64,000 bases of DNA from Lentimicrobiaceae bacterium (lineage in GTDB: Bacteria > Bacteroidota > Bacteroidia > Bacteroidales > JALOCA01): assembly GCA_023227965.1 (NCBI GenBank), contig JALOCA010000015.1, positions 5,143 through 69,142 on the forward strand, in the 5' to 3' direction. Positions within the stretch are counted from its first letter, which is position 1. Each line of letters opens with the position of its first letter. The notes below the pieces were generated by a model, which did no database searches, was not told the DNA's origin, and saw only the letters and a program-made list of their open reading frames with translations. Positions 53,401 through 60,913 of this stretch are shown piece by piece. The translations under genes and the position numbers were made by a program.

Positions 53401-54676
53401 TCTTTCTTACCAGGTAATCGGAAGCCTTGTTGATGTTTCGCAGATTAGTGGTGTCGGGTAAAATCGAAAGAATATTATTCGACAGGTTGAAGGGATAGCT
53501 TCCACCGACATTAGGGTAAATGATGTCCTTGCGGTAAGGGTTGTATTCACCCAAATCGGCAAGAGCAACTATGTTACGGTTGTCCTGCACGGCGGCACCT
53601 ATTTGGGTAACCCACACTTCAATTTTGGTAATATTGATATTCGACATTACCACGGGAAGTTTCGAAAGACCCTCTTCATAGTGATTTCTGAAGTATTCGG
53701 CAATAAAAAAGTGCCGGTTTTCTTCGTATGCGTCGGCTTTGATACTGAATTTATTGGTTTGTGCTCCTCCCTGAACGGTAATACTTTGGGTTTGGCTTTT
53801 TTGCTCGGAATACACCCCTGTTACAGTGGTTTTACCGAATTGTAATTGAGTTTTTATCCCGAAAAGGCTCTGGCTACCGGTAATCAAGGTACTGTTGAGA
53901 GGCAATGTAACGTCGCCAGCTTCAATCAATTTGATGATTTCGTCTTCCTTTCCTTCGTATTTTAACTTGAGTTTGTTTTCAAATTCAAAAGAAGCTTCTG
54001 TGTTGTAGTTAGTTTGAAATTCAATTTTATCGCCTATTTTGGCGGTAGCATTCAACTGGATTTTTTCTTTAAAATCGAAATTGGTAGTACGGCGCTGGCG
54101 AACGTTAAGCGAAGCATTATCACTTTTATTGGAAATAATTCCGAAAATGAGTTCAGCAGAGCCCTGGGGACGAATGTCAATAGTGTTCCCACCGAAAATT
54201 CTGTCGAAGGCTTCTCCGCCGATACGGATTGGCTGGAGAATTCCCGTAGAACTGGCTTTTCCGGATGCTCCCGCCCTGCTTTTCCAATAGTTGTCGAGTG
54301 AGCGTTGCATGTCTAAGCGTTGGTATTCTTCAAAGGTCATAACCGCAGGGTATCCCAGCGGTCTGGAACCTGCTTTTTTATTGAAAATATACTGGTTATT
54401 TTGGGGGTCGTACTCTTCGCTTGTTGTGATGTTAGCAGGTTCTTTCAGGTACAGGGGATTGTAATCCTGTTGTGGCAGGGGGTTGGTAATATCCTGTTTT
54501 ATGGGATAGGGCAGAGTACTGTCGCCTCCGGGCAAAGTATCGGGTGGAGGTACGGCAACATAATTTTTAGTTATTTGTACATGGGCTTGTACTGCCCATA
54601 CAAATAAAAGTATAACCAAGATGGCTGAAAAAGTAAAAATGTATTTCGGGGGCTGCTTCAAATTCAATAACCTCAA
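47444..54676 (-). CDS. sprA: SprA/Sov, outer-membrane translocon of the type IX secretion system
   Basis: A 2410-residue SprA homologue, the giant beta barrel through which CTD-bearing cargo leaves the periplasm. A signal-like helix lies at about 13-30 (FSAILVILLFVWAVQA). Family landmarks include PIRIGGEAFDRIFGGNTIDI, IRPQGSAELIFGIISNKSDN and the repeated SprA-type strands with plug and barrel signatures; the C-terminus ends with the barrel strand AGISLRFMLAQ. Length agrees with known SprA/Sov (about 2400-2500). A Lys/Pro-rich insert (GKKPSPRSLPAGKKPG and onward, about 1900-1950) is likely a periplasmic or surface loop. The frame has no ATG near its start; it opens with TTG at 54674-54676. 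It follows ruvA by 17 nt. Confidence 0.95.
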   Translation of the reverse strand: MRLLNLKQPPKYIFTFSAILVILLFVWAVQAHVQITKNYVAVPPPDTLPGGDSTLPYPIKQDITNPLPQQDYNPLYLKEPANITTSEEYDPQNNQYIFNKKAGSRPLGYPAVMTFEEYQRLDMQRSLDNYWKSRAGASGKASSTGILQPIRIGGEAFDRIFGGNTIDIRPQGSAELIFGIISNKSDNASLNVRQRRTTNFDFKEKIQLNATAKIGDKIEFQTNYNTEASFEFENKLKLKYEGKEDEIIKLIEAGDVTLPLNSTLITGSQSLFGIKTQLQFGKTTVTGVYSEQKSQTQSITVQGGAQTNKFSIKADAYEENRHFFIAEYFRNHYEEGLSKLPVVMSNINITKIEVWVTQIGAAVQDNRNIVALADLGEYNPYRKDIIYPNVGGSYPFNLSNNILSILPDTTNLRNINKASDYLVRKNLVPGQDYEVIESARKLNSQEYTYNSKLGFISLNTTLNSDQALGVAIQYTVIGDNKVYQLGEFSDQGINAPQCLVVKLLKSTALNTRIPMWDLMMKNVYSIGAYQVNRDDFMLNILYSGNENGVPTGYFTEGKLQGVPLLQVFNFDNLDPQSNPPHDGMFDFLDGAASNGGTIQSSNGRVYFTMLEPFGQYLRNKLQDEQLANKYCYDSLYSTTKTIAQQYPAKNKFVLDGIYKSSASSEISLNALNVPQGSVKVMAGGIQLQENIDYTVDYTLGMVRIINDGYLNSGTPIRISLENNAMFNVQTQRLMGAHIEHALSNDFKIGATILNMRERPLTQKTNFGYDPISNTIWGMDVNYQSESRLLTKLVDKLPFITTKAPSRISFAGEFAHFIPGHSSAIGSAGTSYIDDFEGSESTIDLKSAPIANWFLASTPQGQIERGMFPEAAPGIGIEYGFNRAKLAWYVIDPLFYERNSTIKPANVDKNELSKNAVRPVLEKEVFPNADPQNGQQMNLPILNLAYYPSERGQYNYDVNRIPGISEGLNSAGILNNPETRWGGIMRKMETTDFEATNVEYIEFWMMDPFASDTLNDGGDLYINLGDISEDILRDSRKSYENGLPTSTTITEVDTTIWGRVPKLQALIPGFDNSESARKYQDVGYDGLRNEDEQTFFYGTYLQKIIDLYGTESDAYLKTVNDPSADDYHYFLGTDYNQGNQYRSILEKYKMYNGSEGNSPASSNNYATTIPNIEDINKDNTLNTNERYFQYRVNLRPDKMQIGQNYITDIHGATVRLENNKTTVVNWYQFKIPIRYPEKVIGNIQDFKSIRFMRMFFKNFTSSIVCRFATLELVRGEWRKYDQSLLSAGEYVPNDEQHQTQFDVSTVNIEENGNRLPIPYVLPPDIQREINMGAITMQQMNEQSIDYKVVNLLDGDARAAFKTADFDFRMYKKIKMYVHAEELNNNDRLQPGDLTVFLRLGSDFTENYYEYEIPVEFTPWHTGARDKEAIWPENNEFNIDIETLIAAKQQRNEAIISNGIPTTLPYVVYDGANKITIVGMPSLSDVKAMMIGVRNPKKRGISDTDDGKTKSAEFWFNEFRVSGFDEKSGFAATGRLNATLADLGNVIFSGGYSTPGFGSIEKRINDRQKETLITYDVATNLELGKFFPEKSGLRIPMHFDFSESKSNPQYNPLDPDVLFKDLSKKSKDSLKKIVQDYTQRKNINFMNVRKEKTGANKKNRVYDIENFDFTYAYSEIYHRNIDIQYDVKKTYRGGIGYNFINNPKPVKPFDKVRFLSKYKSLQLVKDFNFYLMPKLFSFRTDMNRAYNERKYRNKSTQALIIIEPTYVKSWEWARVYDFKYDFSQGLKLEYSANANAYIDEPAGKLDKHQKDYKEKRDSIIDEILGFGTLQRFNQSMNITYNIPINKIPLLNFTNASARYGSTYRWEASPQSLQEALGNTIENSNNKQINANVKLSSLYSKFGFLKNINPKGKKPSPRSLPAGKKPGTEKEPPKKEEKVQDSAARKPFIDLQVVKNAVLTLLTGIKEGSMSYSETNGTLIPGFMPKPNYLGNRWSDMAPGLGFVFGSQENIRDIGKRNGWFSTDSLLNTPYLTKQTKNLSFKATAEPINDLRIDITADRTESINHQEYYLYNYTTGEFETSSMMDVGSYSISYGVWNTSFDKNVEDKKSETFEKMKNYRMEIAQRLAAKNPNWSGEYDSLGYPVGYGATSTAVLIPSFLAAYSGQNSGSVSLTPFPRIPKPNWRLTYGGLSRIEFLQDYVKNVNISHAYRSTYSVASYRSNILYHVNPDNGYADSLDVNNNFIPEFQIDAITITEQYSPLFGIDITWVNNLLTRFEYKRSRNLAMSFTNNQMTDISSSELVFGLGYRFKEMELVLRTLGIESKKSKVKSDLNIKADLSIRNDKTVLRRLVEDSDQISAGKKLTSINISADYVMNQNLTIRAFFEKQITNPFVSTQYPNSTTNAGISLRFMLAQ

Positions 54677-54693
54677 AATTAAATCCGATCAGT

Positions 54694-55284
54694 TTATAAT
54701 ATTTTTAACGCACTTTTTATCAGCTCTTCTGCTGATAAATTATTTCCATTTGGTGTGGCTGTAATAATTTTATCGAGGGTTTTTTCCACTACACTTTTAC
54801 TAAACCCCAGTATTGCTAAACCTGATAACGCTTCAATTTTTCGGGTATTGTGTGCAATGGCTAAAAATTCGGTACTCGTTTCGCCTTTGCCAAATTTATC
54901 TTTCAGATCAATAATAATGCGTTGGGCTGTTTTTGCACCTATACCTTTTACACCCTGCAGCACATCTACTTTCCCGGTAATTATTGCCTGTTTCACTTCG
55001 GCTGTGGTAAGCGACGAAAGTATCAGCCTTGCCGTATTTGCACCTATGCCTGAAACGTTTATCAATTGTCTGAAAAGCGAACGTTCGTCCTCGGTGGCAA
55101 AGCCGTACAAAATCTGAGCGTCTTCACGTACAACAAGATGGGTGAGCAAGCGAAAATGGGAAGCCTCTTTTAGCAACGAAAATGTTTGCAACGAAATGTG
55201 AAGAAAATACCCCATTCCATTGTTTTCCAAAACCACATAAGCCGGATTTTTTTCCGTTATATCGCCTTCAATAAATGCGTACAT
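54694..55284 (-). CDS. ruvA: Holliday junction DNA helicase subunit RuvA
   Basis: A 196-residue RuvA, which binds four-way junctions and recruits RuvB. The OB fold begins MYAFIEGDITEKNPAYVVLE, with LVVREDAQILYGFATEDERS. The two helix-hairpin-helix elements are visible as LINVSGIGANTARLILSSL and LQGVKGIGAKTAQRIIIDL, and the C-terminal domain III (ALSGLAILGFSKSVVEKTLD) contacts RuvB. Length is normal. It lies directly upstream of sprA in one transcription unit, an arrangement I recall from other Bacteroidota. Confidence 0.96.
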   Translation of the reverse strand: MYAFIEGDITEKNPAYVVLENNGMGYFLHISLQTFSLLKEASHFRLLTHLVVREDAQILYGFATEDERSLFRQLINVSGIGANTARLILSSLTTAEVKQAIITGKVDVLQGVKGIGAKTAQRIIIDLKDKFGKGETSTEFLAIAHNTRKIEALSGLAILGFSKSVVEKTLDKIITATPNGNNLSAEELIKSALKIL

Positions 55285-55441
55285 AGGCTTTCTTTGCTAA
55301 TTTTTTAAAAAACTCTTAAAAAGCAGGCAAAAATACAACTTTTCGTGAAAAGAAAAGTTTCGTTTTTTACCAGGGTCTGTTTAGTACCATCAGCAAATTT
55401 AATTTTTTATCGGAATAAAATACAAAGTACGCACAATTTTA

Positions 55442-55729
55442 TTACCAGATAAACAGCAATTCTCTGTATTTGGGCAAAGTCCATAGTCTATTGTGAATCA
55501 TTTATTCCAGCTTGTCAATATTGTAACGAATTTGTTTTAGAAAAAACGGAAGGAAATCAGCCGGATACATACTTACTTCTGTGAGCATATTTTTATAGGA
55601 TTTTATCGAATATTTTTCCTGTAAATAATTTCTTAAAAAAATCCTGTATTCAATTGAAAAAATACTTAGTTTTGAATATAAATACCTGAGACCAGGTTTA
55701 TCAAAAAATTTAGAATATGGATAAAACAA
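55442..55729 (-). pseudogene. Decayed 3' remnant of glutamine synthetase type III
   Basis: On the minus strand, the last codons read LKQIRYNIDKLE, stop, MIHNRLWTLPKYRELLFIW, stop at 55442-55444. The pattern DKLE-x-x-x-(N/D)-x-x-W-x-LPKYRELLF is the terminus of type III glutamine synthetases. The TAA at 55502-55504 interrupts it in frame. Upstream, IFSIEYRIFLRNYLQEKYSI resembles the helical segment that precedes the terminus by some 100 residues in intact enzymes, so an internal deletion is also likely. The remnant's 5' part overlaps the promoter and first codons of maeB on the opposite strand. No intact copy is in this window. Confidence 0.65.
55667..55674 (+). promoter_or_regulatory. -7 element (TAGTTTTG) for maeB
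   Basis: Exact TAnnTTTG 42 nt upstream of the maeB ATG. The nearest TTG upstream is only 10 nt away, so the -33 part is not convincing. It lies inside the decayed glutamine synthetase. Confidence 0.35.
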
Positions 55730-58038
55730 TGTTGAAAAAATTAGCTCTTGAATACCATGCTCAGGGGCGTCCGGGGAAAATAGAAGTTATACCAACAAAA
55801 CCTACTGCTACCCAGCAAGATTTATCGCTTGCATACACGCCTGGGGTAGCCGAACCTTGTTTGAGAATACATGATAATCCCGAAGATGTGTATAAATATA
55901 CGGCAAAAGGAAACCTGGTAGCAGTAATTTCCAATGGTACAGCCGTTCTTGGGTTAGGGGATATTGGTACCGAAGCAGGAAAGCCTGTTATGGAAGGGAA
56001 AGGGGTGCTTTTTAAAATTTTTGCCGATATTGATGTGTTTGATATAGAGATAAATGAAAAAGACCCGAAAAAGATTATTGAAATCGTAAAAGCTATTGCA
56101 CCCACCTTTGGCGGTATCAATCTCGAAGATATTAAAGCCCCCGAATGTTTTGAAATAGAGGATCGTTTGAAAGAGTGTCTCGACATTCCGTTGATGCACG
56201 ACGATCAACATGGTACGGCAATTATCACCTCGGGGGCTATGTTAAATGCCCTCGAAATTACCGGTAAAAAAATTGAGGAAATTCGGATTGTGGTCAATGG
56301 TGCCGGTGCTGCTGCCATAAGTTGCACTAAGCTGTATATTAAGCTGGGTGTCAATCCTGAAAATATTATTATGCTCGATAGCAAAGGGGTGTTGCATCAA
56401 AACAGAACCGATTTAAATCCCATAAAACGCCAGTTTGCCACCTCAAAAAATATTTCAAATCTTCGTGAAGCAATTGCCGGTGCAGATATGTTTTTAGGGC
56501 TTTCGGTTGCCGGGCAAGTTGATCAGGATATGATACGCTCCATGGCTGCCAATCCCATTGTTTTTGCATTGGCAAACCCGTTTCCGGAAATCACTTACGA
56601 AGATGCAACCTCTGCACGCAAAGACATAATTATGGCAACAGGTCGTTCAGATTACCCCAACCAGGTGAACAATGTACTGGGATTCCCCTTTATTTTTAGG
56701 GGTGCACTTGATGTAAGAGCCACAAAAATCAACGACGAAATGAAGCTGGCTGCCGCCTATGCCCTTGCAGAACTTGCTAAACTGCCTGTCCCAGAAGAAG
56801 TAAACTTAGCCTACCACACAAACAATCTTAAATTTGGGAAGGACTATATCATTCCAAAACCTTGCGACCCCCGGCTTATTAGTACAATTCCTGTTGCAGT
56901 GGCACAAGCTGCCATGGATTCAGGAATTGCCTGTATGCCCATCAGGGATTGGGGTTTGTACAAAGAAGAACTTAGCCGAAGACTTGGTGTGGGAATTCCT
57001 TTAATCAGGCAAATAAAAGCCAAAGCTAAAGCCCAGCCTCAGAAGGTAGTTTTTGCCGAAGCAGAAAATTTTAAAATACTCAAAGCTGCCGAAATTGTAC
57101 AAAGCGAAGGGATTGCATGTCCTATACTACTGGGCAATAAAGATTTGATAATACAAATAATCAGCGATAACGACCTCTCACTTGAAGGGGTTGAAATTAT
57201 TGATCCCAAATCGAAAAAGGAAGAAAGCCGGCTTAGAAAATTTGCAGAGATTTATTTTGAAAAACGGCAACGCAAAGGCGTTACCCTGCAATCAGCTCTT
57301 GATACCATGCACCATCGTAATTATTTTGGACCTATGCTGGTTGAAACCTGCAAAGCCGATGCCATGATTTCCGGTCTTACCCGGAATTATCCCGATACCA
57401 TTCGTCCTACCCTCGAAATTATCGGAAAGCACCCCGGCGCCCATGTTGTTTCGGGAATGTATATTATCAATACAAAAAAAGGACCTTTCTTTTTTGCCGA
57501 TACTACCGTGAACCATCATCCCGACACGCAAACCATAGTCGAAATCACCCTTCAGACATATGAAGCCGTTAAAAAATTCGGAATATTGCCCCGGATAGCC
57601 TTACTGTCCTACTCTAATTTTGGCTCGGTAAAAGGAGAAGCTCCTTTGAAAATGCGTGATGCTGTTGCTATTCTGCATCGCGACTATCCCCATATCGTTG
57701 TTGACGGTGATATTCAGGCAAATTTTGCCCTGAACGAAGAAATGCTGAAAGAAAGTTTCCCCTTTTCAAAACTGATAGGAGGAAAAGCCAATACACTTAT
57801 TTTCCCATTCCTCAGTGCAAGCAATATTGCCTATAAATTAATGCAGGAAATGGCAGGTATGGAAGCCATAGGTCCCATCCTGAACGGACTAAATAAATCG
57901 GTACACATCCTGCAAATGGGTGCAAGCGTTACGGAAATTGTAAACATGGTTACCATCGCTGTTATTTATGCACAGTCAGGAAATAAGCAGCAAACAAAAT
58001 TATTGAATGATTGTTTATTAGCTACTGATCAGGAATAA
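55717..58038 (+). CDS. maeB: NADP-dependent malic enzyme with C-terminal phosphotransacetylase-like domain
   Basis: A 773-residue MaeB-type enzyme that decarboxylates malate to pyruvate with NADP+. The malic domain (about 1-160) has DLSLAYTPGVAEPC and the catalytic region with GKGVLFKIFADIDVFDIEIN and LMHDDQHGTAIITSGA. The NADP-binding domain (about 165-400) has RIVVNGAGAAAISCTKLYI and ALANPFPEITYEDA. The tail (about 430-770) is a phosphotransacetylase-like domain, which in this family regulates activity through acetyl-CoA rather than catalysing. Together with mdh, 38 nt downstream, and the transhydrogenase, it forms a malate/NADPH node. Confidence 0.95.
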   Translation: MDKTMLKKLALEYHAQGRPGKIEVIPTKPTATQQDLSLAYTPGVAEPCLRIHDNPEDVYKYTAKGNLVAVISNGTAVLGLGDIGTEAGKPVMEGKGVLFKIFADIDVFDIEINEKDPKKIIEIVKAIAPTFGGINLEDIKAPECFEIEDRLKECLDIPLMHDDQHGTAIITSGAMLNALEITGKKIEEIRIVVNGAGAAAISCTKLYIKLGVNPENIIMLDSKGVLHQNRTDLNPIKRQFATSKNISNLREAIAGADMFLGLSVAGQVDQDMIRSMAANPIVFALANPFPEITYEDATSARKDIIMATGRSDYPNQVNNVLGFPFIFRGALDVRATKINDEMKLAAAYALAELAKLPVPEEVNLAYHTNNLKFGKDYIIPKPCDPRLISTIPVAVAQAAMDSGIACMPIRDWGLYKEELSRRLGVGIPLIRQIKAKAKAQPQKVVFAEAENFKILKAAEIVQSEGIACPILLGNKDLIIQIISDNDLSLEGVEIIDPKSKKEESRLRKFAEIYFEKRQRKGVTLQSALDTMHHRNYFGPMLVETCKADAMISGLTRNYPDTIRPTLEIIGKHPGAHVVSGMYIINTKKGPFFFADTTVNHHPDTQTIVEITLQTYEAVKKFGILPRIALLSYSNFGSVKGEAPLKMRDAVAILHRDYPHIVVDGDIQANFALNEEMLKESFPFSKLIGGKANTLIFPFLSASNIAYKLMQEMAGMEAIGPILNGLNKSVHILQMGASVTEIVNMVTIAVIYAQSGNKQQTKLLNDCLLATDQE

Positions 58039-58076
58039 TAAACTGATTAAAAGTAATAAAACAGCATCATTAATTT

Positions 58077-59018
58077 ATGAAAAGAATAACCGTTATTGGC
58101 GCCGGAAATGTTGGCGCAACAGTTGCTAATGTTATTGCACACAAAGACCTTGCACGCGAAGTGGTATTGGTAGATATTAAGGAAGGAGTTGCCGAAGGTA
58201 AGGCTCTCGATATTTGGCAGGCTTCTTCAATAAACCATTTTAATACCCGTGTAGTAGGAACCACTAACGACTATTTGAAAACCAAAGGGTCAAGTATCGT
58301 GGTCATTACTTCGGGCATGCCGCGCAAACCCGGAATGAGCCGTGATGACCTTGTGAAAACCAATGCAATTGTCGTAAAAGAAGTTACTGAAAAAGTAATC
58401 AAATATTCACCGGAAGCTATTATCATCGTGGTGTCGAACCCGCTTGATGCGATGAGCTATGTAGCCTATATGGTCTCGGGTAAGGACAGCCGAAAAGTTT
58501 TCGGTATGGCAGGAATCCTTGATACCGGTCGCTACCGAGCCTTTATTGCCGAAGCTCTTGACGTTTCGCCCAATACAGTGCATGCCTTGTTGCTGGGCAG
58601 CCACGGCGATACGATGGTTCCTTTGCCCCGTTACACCTCTGTTTCCGGAGTACCACTTACGGAACTGATGAATAAGGATGAAATTGATAAAATTGTGGAA
58701 AGAACCCGCCAGGGAGGTGGTGAATTGGTAAATCTTATGGGCACCTCTGCCTGGTATGCACCGGGAGCTGCTGCTGCACAGATGGTTGAAGCCATAGTAG
58801 ATGATCAAAAACGCCTGTTCCCTGTTTCTGTATATTTGCAGGGTGAATACGGACTTAAAGATGTTTACGTGGGCGTACCTGTAAAATTGGGCGCTAACGG
58901 TATTGAACAGATTTTTGAATTAAAACTTTCGGCAGAGGAAAAACTAATGCTTGAACAATCTGCCGCTTCAGTAAAGGAACAAATAAAAATAGTTGAGAAA
59001 ATGGGAATTTTTGATTAA
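58077..59018 (+). CDS. mdh: Malate dehydrogenase (LDH-like type)
   Basis: A 313-residue NAD-dependent malate dehydrogenase of the lactate-dehydrogenase-like group. The Rossmann start ITVIGAGNVGATVANVIAHK and ARG-rich loop SGMPRKPGMSRDDLVKTNA identify the substrate: the loop arginine (PRKPGMSR) is that of malate rather than lactate enzymes. The catalytic His is in LLLGSHGDTMVPLPRYTSV, with the partner Asp and Arg in FGMAGILDTGRYRAFIAEAL. It interconverts malate and oxaloacetate in the TCA cycle or its reductive branch. It follows maeB closely and is probably part of the same operon. It converges with purE. Confidence 0.96.
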   Translation: MKRITVIGAGNVGATVANVIAHKDLAREVVLVDIKEGVAEGKALDIWQASSINHFNTRVVGTTNDYLKTKGSSIVVITSGMPRKPGMSRDDLVKTNAIVVKEVTEKVIKYSPEAIIIVVSNPLDAMSYVAYMVSGKDSRKVFGMAGILDTGRYRAFIAEALDVSPNTVHALLLGSHGDTMVPLPRYTSVSGVPLTELMNKDEIDKIVERTRQGGGELVNLMGTSAWYAPGAAAAQMVEAIVDDQKRLFPVSVYLQGEYGLKDVYVGVPVKLGANGIEQIFELKLSAEEKLMLEQSAASVKEQIKIVEKMGIFD

Positions 59019-59052
59019 AGATTTCCGGCATTTACAGAAAAAACACCGGGTG

Positions 59053-59556
59053 TCATACTTTATATTTATATTCTATTTTCTTTAACTCTTCATTGGCTTT
59101 TAATACCTTGCCTTTAAGCCCTTCTTTAAAGGAAACAAGTTTTGCGAAAAGTACATCGTCAGAAATACTTAAAATCTGGGCGGCAAGAATGCCCGCATTT
59201 TTGGCAGCATTAACACCAACAGTTGCTACCGGAATTCCGGGAGGCATCTGTAAAATAGAAAAAACAGAATCCAAACCGTCAAAAGTGGCTTTTATAGGAA
59301 CACCTATCACCGGAATAGGTGTCATTGCGGCTATTACTCCGGGTAAATGTGCAGCCATTCCAGCCCCGGCTATTATAACACGTATGCCACGCTGATAAGC
59401 CCCTTTGGCAAATTCTTCTACTTTTTCCGGGGTGCGATGGGCTGATAAAGCATTCATCTCGAAAGGGATTTTCATCTCTTCACAAAAATCTGCAGATTCT
59501 TTCATCACAGGCAAATCAGACGTACTGCCCATTATTATACTCACTATAGGTTTCAT
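59053..59556 (-). CDS. purE: N5-carboxyaminoimidazole ribonucleotide mutase
   Basis: A class I PurE of 167 residues when started at the ATG at 59554-59556, giving MKPIVSIIMGSTSDLPVMKE; a further ATG seven codons upstream is less likely because the protein should begin at the first strand. It shifts the carboxylate of N5-CAIR to form CAIR in purine synthesis. Signature segments are GSTSDLPVM, MNALSAHRTPEKV with the active-site His, IAGAGMAAHLPGVIAAMTPI and GVPIKATFDGLDSVFSILQM. No PurK lies beside it, as often seen when the genes are scattered. It converges with mdh and is divergent from hpt. Confidence 0.96.
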   Translation of the reverse strand: MKPIVSIIMGSTSDLPVMKESADFCEEMKIPFEMNALSAHRTPEKVEEFAKGAYQRGIRVIIAGAGMAAHLPGVIAAMTPIPVIGVPIKATFDGLDSVFSILQMPPGIPVATVGVNAAKNAGILAAQILSISDDVLFAKLVSFKEGLKGKVLKANEELKKIEYKYKV

Positions 59557-59719
59557 TGTTATTAATTTGCTATCCATTGGTTAAATAGTTTACACCAAAA
59601 ATCGGGGAAATATCCATAAACATTGTCAATTGACATAGGTATTATCCTTATGGAGGATTTCATTGTTTTACATTTTTTGCAAAGATAAAGATTGTAGTGT
59701 AATGTTAACATGATATGTT

Positions 59720-59727
59720 TATCTTTG
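59720..59727 (+). promoter_or_regulatory. -7 element (TATCTTTG) for hpt-adk-obgE
   Basis: Exact TAnnTTTG 27 nt before the ATG at 59755. The frame of hpt extends upstream to 59710, but that would start before the expected transcript start, so the promoter supports 59755. The nearest TTG is at 25 nt spacing, longer than usual. Confidence 0.4.
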
Positions 59728-59754
59728 CATCTTCTTATTTTATACCCCTTTTCC

Positions 59755-60285
59755 ATGCAGATTCAAGTTAAGGACAAACAATTCGCACTATTTATCAAAG
59801 CAGAAGAAATTGATATGGCAATTTCTAAAGTTGCTGAAAATATCAATCATGATTACAAAGGTAAAATTCCTTTATTTCTTGGAATCCTTAATGGCTCGTT
59901 TATGTTTGCTTCCGATTTACTGAAAAAAATTACAGTAGATTGTGAAATTTCTTTTGTGAAAATAGCTTCTTATGCCGGAACACAAAGTACAGGTAAAATT
60001 AACAACCTGATTGGCTTAAACGAAGATATAAAAGGACGGCACATCATCATTCTTGAAGATATTGTTGATACCGGACACACTTTGGCATCTCTGCTTAAAT
60101 ATCTGGAATCATTTAAACCGGCAAGTGTAAAAATAGCCACCTGCCTTTTCAAACCTGCAGCTTTTACAAAGGAATACACAGTTGATTATGTGGGAAAAAA
60201 CATTCCAAACGATTTCATTGTAGGATATGGTCTGGATTACGATGGCTTCGGAAGAAACCTTCCCGATATTTATAAAATTGTTTAA
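59755..60285 (+). CDS. hpt: Hypoxanthine phosphoribosyltransferase
   Basis: A 176-residue purine salvage enzyme that joins hypoxanthine or guanine to PRPP. I start it at the ATG at 59755 (MQIQVKDKQFALFI) because the upstream extension is hydrophobic and precedes the expected transcript start. The PRPP-binding motif HIIILEDIVDTGHTLASLL (about 100-118), the flexible loop region IASYAGTQSTGKI and the C-terminal purine-site segment DFIVGYGLDYDGFGRNLPDI are all clear. First gene of an operon with adk (14 nt downstream) and obgE. Confidence 0.95.
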   Translation: MQIQVKDKQFALFIKAEEIDMAISKVAENINHDYKGKIPLFLGILNGSFMFASDLLKKITVDCEISFVKIASYAGTQSTGKINNLIGLNEDIKGRHIIILEDIVDTGHTLASLLKYLESFKPASVKIATCLFKPAAFTKEYTVDYVGKNIPNDFIVGYGLDYDGFGRNLPDIYKIV

Positions 60286-60299
60286 TAATTACGTCTAAT

Positions 60300-60872
60300 A
60301 TGCTGAATATTATAATTTTTGGAGCACCTGGTGCCGGTAAGGGAACCCAGTCGGTTAAAATTGCTTCCCATTACAATCTTGTACACGTATCTACCGGAGA
60401 TATTTTGCGCAATGAAATAAAACAACAGAGTGCTTTGGGCGCTCAGGCAAAAACTTTTATGGATAAAGGTGAATTGGTTCCCGATGACTTGCTGATTGCG
60501 ATTATCAATTCGGTGATGATGAAGAACCAAAATACAAAAGGAATTATCCTCGATGGCTTTCCGCGCACAAAAGTACAGGCTCAGGCGCTCGACAATTTGT
60601 TGGATACACGCAAAACTCCTGTATCGGCAGTGATTGCCCTCGAAGCCGATGAAGAAGAGTTGATTGCCCGCCTACTCAATCGTGCCCTCGAGCTTGGGCG
60701 TGCCGACGACAAGGAAGATGTAATACGTCAAAGACTTGAGGTTTATAACAAACAAACCTCTCCATTAATTGATTATTACCGTTTGCAGGGAAAGTTTATT
60801 CCAGTGAAAGGTGTAGGCAGTGTTGACGAAATTTTTGACAATCTCTGTAAAATAATTAATACTATAAAATAA
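60300..60872 (+). CDS. adk: Adenylate kinase, short-LID form
   Basis: A 190-residue adenylate kinase interconverting ATP, ADP and AMP. The P-loop is IIIFGAPGAGKGTQSVKIA, the AMP-binding helix STGDILRNEIKQQSALG and GIILDGFPRTKVQAQALDNL. The LID is short (RALELGRADDKEDVIRQRL) without zinc cysteines, as in other Bacteroidota and unlike the longer LID of E. coli. It lies between hpt and obgE, all in one direction, so nucleotide supply and ribosome assembly genes are co-expressed. Confidence 0.96.
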   Translation: MLNIIIFGAPGAGKGTQSVKIASHYNLVHVSTGDILRNEIKQQSALGAQAKTFMDKGELVPDDLLIAIINSVMMKNQNTKGIILDGFPRTKVQAQALDNLLDTRKTPVSAVIALEADEEELIARLLNRALELGRADDKEDVIRQRLEVYNKQTSPLIDYYRLQGKFIPVKGVGSVDEIFDNLCKIINTIK

Positions 60873-60913
60873 TTCAGGGATATTTTTCTGATATTCAATT
60901 TTAAAAATTTCTT

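Noticed and set aside
55502..55729. 75-codon minus-strand gene upstream of maeB
   Set aside because: It is better explained as part of a decayed glutamine synthetase III whose final codons continue beyond the stop.
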